A stretch of DNA of 8,621 nt from Candidatus Zixiibacteriota bacterium (lineage in GTDB: Bacteria > Zixibacteria > MSB-5A5 > GN15 > PGXB01), in the NCBI GenBank assembly GCA_030642025.1, contig DAOWOO010000038.1, positions 1 to 8,621 on the forward strand. The letters run 5' to 3'. Numbering within the stretch: position 1 is the first letter of the stretch; each line of letters opens with the position of its first letter. Shown piece by piece: positions 7,037 to 8,621 of this stretch. A model generated the notes under the pieces. The model was not told where the DNA came from, ran no database searches, and was given only the letters and a program-made list of their open reading frames with translations. Position numbers and translations under genes: made by a program.

Positions 7037-7696
7037 TTATTTCTCTTCCGGGAATTTGAAACCTTGTACAAGATTGGTGAATTCCTGAACATAAACCTCA
7101 AAATACCGCCATTCACAGATAAAATGAAACATATAGATTTTGTCGCCCTGTTTGGCAAAAAAGATCGAGCCGCCGTTGAAATCGGTAACCACATCGGCCT
7201 TATCTGATTGCGATCCGGCCCGCTGAACCTGAATCGTATATCTCAATTGGGCTGAAATCCGTATTCCCTCGACATCCCCCACCATCAGCTTGGCTCGTTT
7301 CCTAAGCTTATAATCACCGAATAAAATGGGAAACTCAGACAGGATGCTTTTCTTCTGCTTTGAATTGAATTTGTCCGATAAAAGCGAGTCAACAAACATA
7401 TCCAGAGACAATGAAGTGGTATCGATCAGAATCGTTACTTTCGGCACAGTCGTGTAACTGGGGGCGCGAAGGAACTGGGTTGGAGTGTCGTACTGTTTCT
7501 TCGTCAATATCAGGCGGATGTTATCCTTGTTCTTTTTTATTTTATATTTCCAGACATCAGGAACGTCCAGTGAGAAATTGTACTTGGCGTCAAGATACAC
7601 GCCGTCAATGACTTTGCCGGCCTTGTCCTTTTTCTTTGCTCCGGCAACACTAAACACCAGGGCAACCATTATGACGGCAATTAGTATTTTTTTCAT
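7037..7696 (-). CDS. Small exported protein, PsbP/DcrB (DUF1795)-like
   Basis: A 219-residue protein with a clear signal peptide, MKKILIAVIMVALVFSVAGA, and probable cleavage after AGA (residue 20) before a Lys-rich mature start. There is no lipobox cysteine, so it is probably soluble in the periplasm. The mature part opens with YLDAKYNFSLDVPDVWKYKI and closes with IYMFHFICEWRYF...EFTNLVQGFKF. This pattern, a 'Y-x-hydrophobic-x-x-P-x-x-W' strand near the start and a closing helix ending in GFKF, resembles the Mog1/PsbP-fold families that include DcrB and DUF1795 proteins. That is fold-level resemblance by eye, not a firm family call; the function is unknown. The ATG has AAGGAGG six bases upstream. 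It is separated from lapA by 112 nt with its own promoter candidate, so it may be a separate unit. The frame is intact and ends in TAA. Confidence 0.8.
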   Translation of the reverse strand: MKKILIAVIMVALVFSVAGAKKKDKAGKVIDGVYLDAKYNFSLDVPDVWKYKIKKNKDNIRLILTKKQYDTPTQFLRAPSYTTVPKVTILIDTTSLSLDMFVDSLLSDKFNSKQKKSILSEFPILFGDYKLRKRAKLMVGDVEGIRISAQLRYTIQVQRAGSQSDKADVVTDFNGGSIFFAKQGDKIYMFHFICEWRYFEVYVQEFTNLVQGFKFPEEK

Positions 7697-7712
7697 ATCT
7701 TTCCTCCTTGGT
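7697..7712 (-). promoter_or_regulatory. Strong ribosome binding site of the exported-protein gene
   Basis: The coding strand reads ACCAAGGAGGAAAGAT directly before the ATG at 7696, a full AAGGAGG with six-base spacing. It supports this start and the signal peptide that follows. Confidence 0.8.
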
Positions 7713-7722
7713 TTCCACTAAC

Positions 7723-7751
7723 TATTTATCACTTATACAATTAGTAGTCAA
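7723..7751 (-). promoter_or_regulatory. Weak promoter candidate for the exported-protein gene
   Basis: In the AT-rich 93-base spacer the coding strand has TTGACT (7751-7746), a 17-base spacer and TAAATA (7728-7723, only three of six to the -10 consensus). The predicted start would be about 20 nt ahead of the ATG. A better -10-like TATAAG (7737-7732) has no matching -35 box. The TTGACT hexamer is shared with the lapA promoter candidate. No convincing terminator for the DUF362 gene is visible here. Confidence 0.3.
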
Positions 7752-7789
7752 GAAGTATTTAATCATTTCAATAATAGTAATACGGCAAA

Positions 7790-8621
7790 TCAGGAGTAAT
7801 TCTTGTACCTGTCAAACAGCCGTCCCCACTCGGTCTTTGAGGATTTTCTTATAATGGACCTGCCGATAGTGGGATACCAAAACCAGTCATGATAGATATT
7901 ACTGGCCATCGGTGCCCAGACAACCAGCGGGGAATGGAGAGCTATTTTTTCAAGGAATCTCAGCGGACCCTTCCGAAGCAGTTGATCGCCCCAGATAACA
8001 AATGATTTTTTTGTCTTGAAATGAAAATTAATCTCCGAGATATCCTCGCCAACTATTTCTATTTCATTCATATCCGCCACCCCCAGTCCGCGTTCATGAC
8101 ACATACGCAGGTACGGAATCGACATAGGGTCAAAACCCATCAATTTCGCCGCCACCGCATCAATGGCCACACTATCGGCGGATGCCAGGATTAGATTTTT
8201 TGAATAAGGCGTCATGGTGCGCGGCCCGGCACCGTCGCCGGCGACGGTGCCGTCCATTACGGCAAAGATTCTCGGGTGCAGCTCCTTCTGCATCAGCATC
8301 AGATCAACCAGGACTTCGTGCATATATTTATGCGCATAATGACGGACCTCTTTTAACAGGCCGCCGAATGAATTTTTGATGGCTCCAGTGGTTGTCGAAT
8401 GACCGTGTGTCTTGACGGTCGGCAGATGAATTATCTGTTTGCCGATATACAATTTCGGAATTTCAATCCCCTCGGGGAAAATCTCGTTGAGCTTTAAAAG
8501 CTTTGACTTGAATTTATAAACCGTCCACTCAACTTTCGGAAGTTCGGTATAAGAAAGGTCGTACTTTTTCAAAACCGGAAGCCAGAGATTATTTTTAGCG
8601 CCTTTCTGCGGATTGGTGACT
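7790..8621 (-). CDS. DUF362 family protein (5' end beyond the window)
   Basis: The visible part is 276 residues, open to the window edge, with upstream residues VTNPQKGAKNNLWLPVLKKYDLS. The TTG at 8572 is not a credible start because conserved-looking sequence precedes it. DUF362 hallmarks appear in order: IIHLPTVKTHGHSTTTGAIKN (the 'K-T-H ... G-x-x-K-N' segment), then FAVMDGTVAGDGAGPRTM, LILASADSVAIDAVAAKLMGFDP and a GLGV segment. Some DUF362 proteins carry Fe-S (ferredoxin-like) modules; no cysteine cluster is visible in this part. The C-terminal tail is longer than the core, with an aromatic-rich WAPMASNIYHDWFWYP and a basic end, and may associate with the membrane (inference). The biochemical role of the family is not settled. 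The stop is TGA (7792-7790). Family assignment is good; function unknown. Confidence 0.85.
   Translation of the reverse strand, partial: VTNPQKGAKNNLWLPVLKKYDLSYTELPKVEWTVYKFKSKLLKLNEIFPEGIEIPKLYIGKQIIHLPTVKTHGHSTTTGAIKNSFGGLLKEVRHYAHKYMHEVLVDLMLMQKELHPRIFAVMDGTVAGDGAGPRTMTPYSKNLILASADSVAIDAVAAKLMGFDPMSIPYLRMCHERGLGVADMNEIEIVGEDISEINFHFKTKKSFVIWGDQLLRKGPLRFLEKIALHSPLVVWAPMASNIYHDWFWYPTIGRSIIRKSSKTEWGRLFDRYKNYS
8227..8252. repeat. 26-bp perfect palindrome inside the DUF362 gene
   Basis: Each 13-base half is perfectly complementary to the other; the left half is CGGCACCGTCGCC and the centre lies between 8239 and 8240. It sits in the codons for DGTVAGDGAG of the conserved DUF362 segment, whose alternating Gly/Asp/Ala/Val codons (GGC, GAC, GCC, GTC) favour such symmetry. 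It could form a 13-bp stem in DNA or mRNA. No function is assigned. Confidence 0.75.

Noticed and set aside
7697..7789. Small RNA, tRNA or riboswitch in the spacer before the exported-protein gene
   Set aside because: The stretch is short and AT-rich with only a five-base inverted repeat (ACTAA/TTAGT); no stable fold or tRNA features are visible.
1..8621. CRISPR arrays, insertion sequences or defence genes
   Set aside because: No spaced direct repeats, transposase motifs, terminal inverted repeats or nuclease/toxin-like frames were seen on either strand.

Overview
All supported genes lie on the minus strand, so transcription runs from position 8621 towards 1. In that order the window holds: the 3' part of a DUF362-family gene; a small exported PsbP/DcrB-like protein; a two-TM LapA-like membrane protein; a membrane-anchored LapB-like TPR protein without the usual C-terminal zinc (rubredoxin-type) domain; an exported TPR/SPOR-domain protein; mutS; and mutL. 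LapA/LapB-like proteins, a SPOR protein and cleavable signal peptides suggest a Gram-negative (diderm) bacterium. GC content is moderate by eye. The gene order and the MutH-independent type of MutL would fit an uncultured lineage of the FCB kind, but that placement is a guess; the sequence does not fix the taxon.

Layout. 7790-8621: DUF362 gene running off the window edge. 7697-7789: AT-rich spacer with a weak promoter candidate. 7037-7696: exported protein. 6925-7036: spacer with a good sigma70-like promoter candidate, an inverted repeat overlapping its -35 box, and a strong Shine-Dalgarno site. 1-6924: a tight run of lapA-like, lapB-like, SPOR gene, mutS and mutL, with gaps of 12 and 22 nt, then an ATGA overlap, and (ancestrally) an 11-nt mutS/mutL overlap. 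This looks like one transcription unit mixing envelope functions (LPS-control-like LapAB, peptidoglycan-binding SPOR) with DNA mismatch repair.

The most striking point is that the last three genes of this run each carry one lesion in otherwise well-conserved sequence. The SPOR gene has an in-frame TAA inside its signal peptide. mutS has an in-frame TGA, after which 18 codons of the typical MutS C-terminal helix continue in the same frame. mutL is split by what looks like a single-base deletion at 1021-1025. The four upstream genes are open throughout. The lesions are either very recent inactivation, which would make the cell a mutator, or errors in the sequence or assembly. TGA recoding is unlikely because three genes here end at TGA in sensible places. 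I found no RNA genes, CRISPR arrays, mobile elements or convincing terminators.
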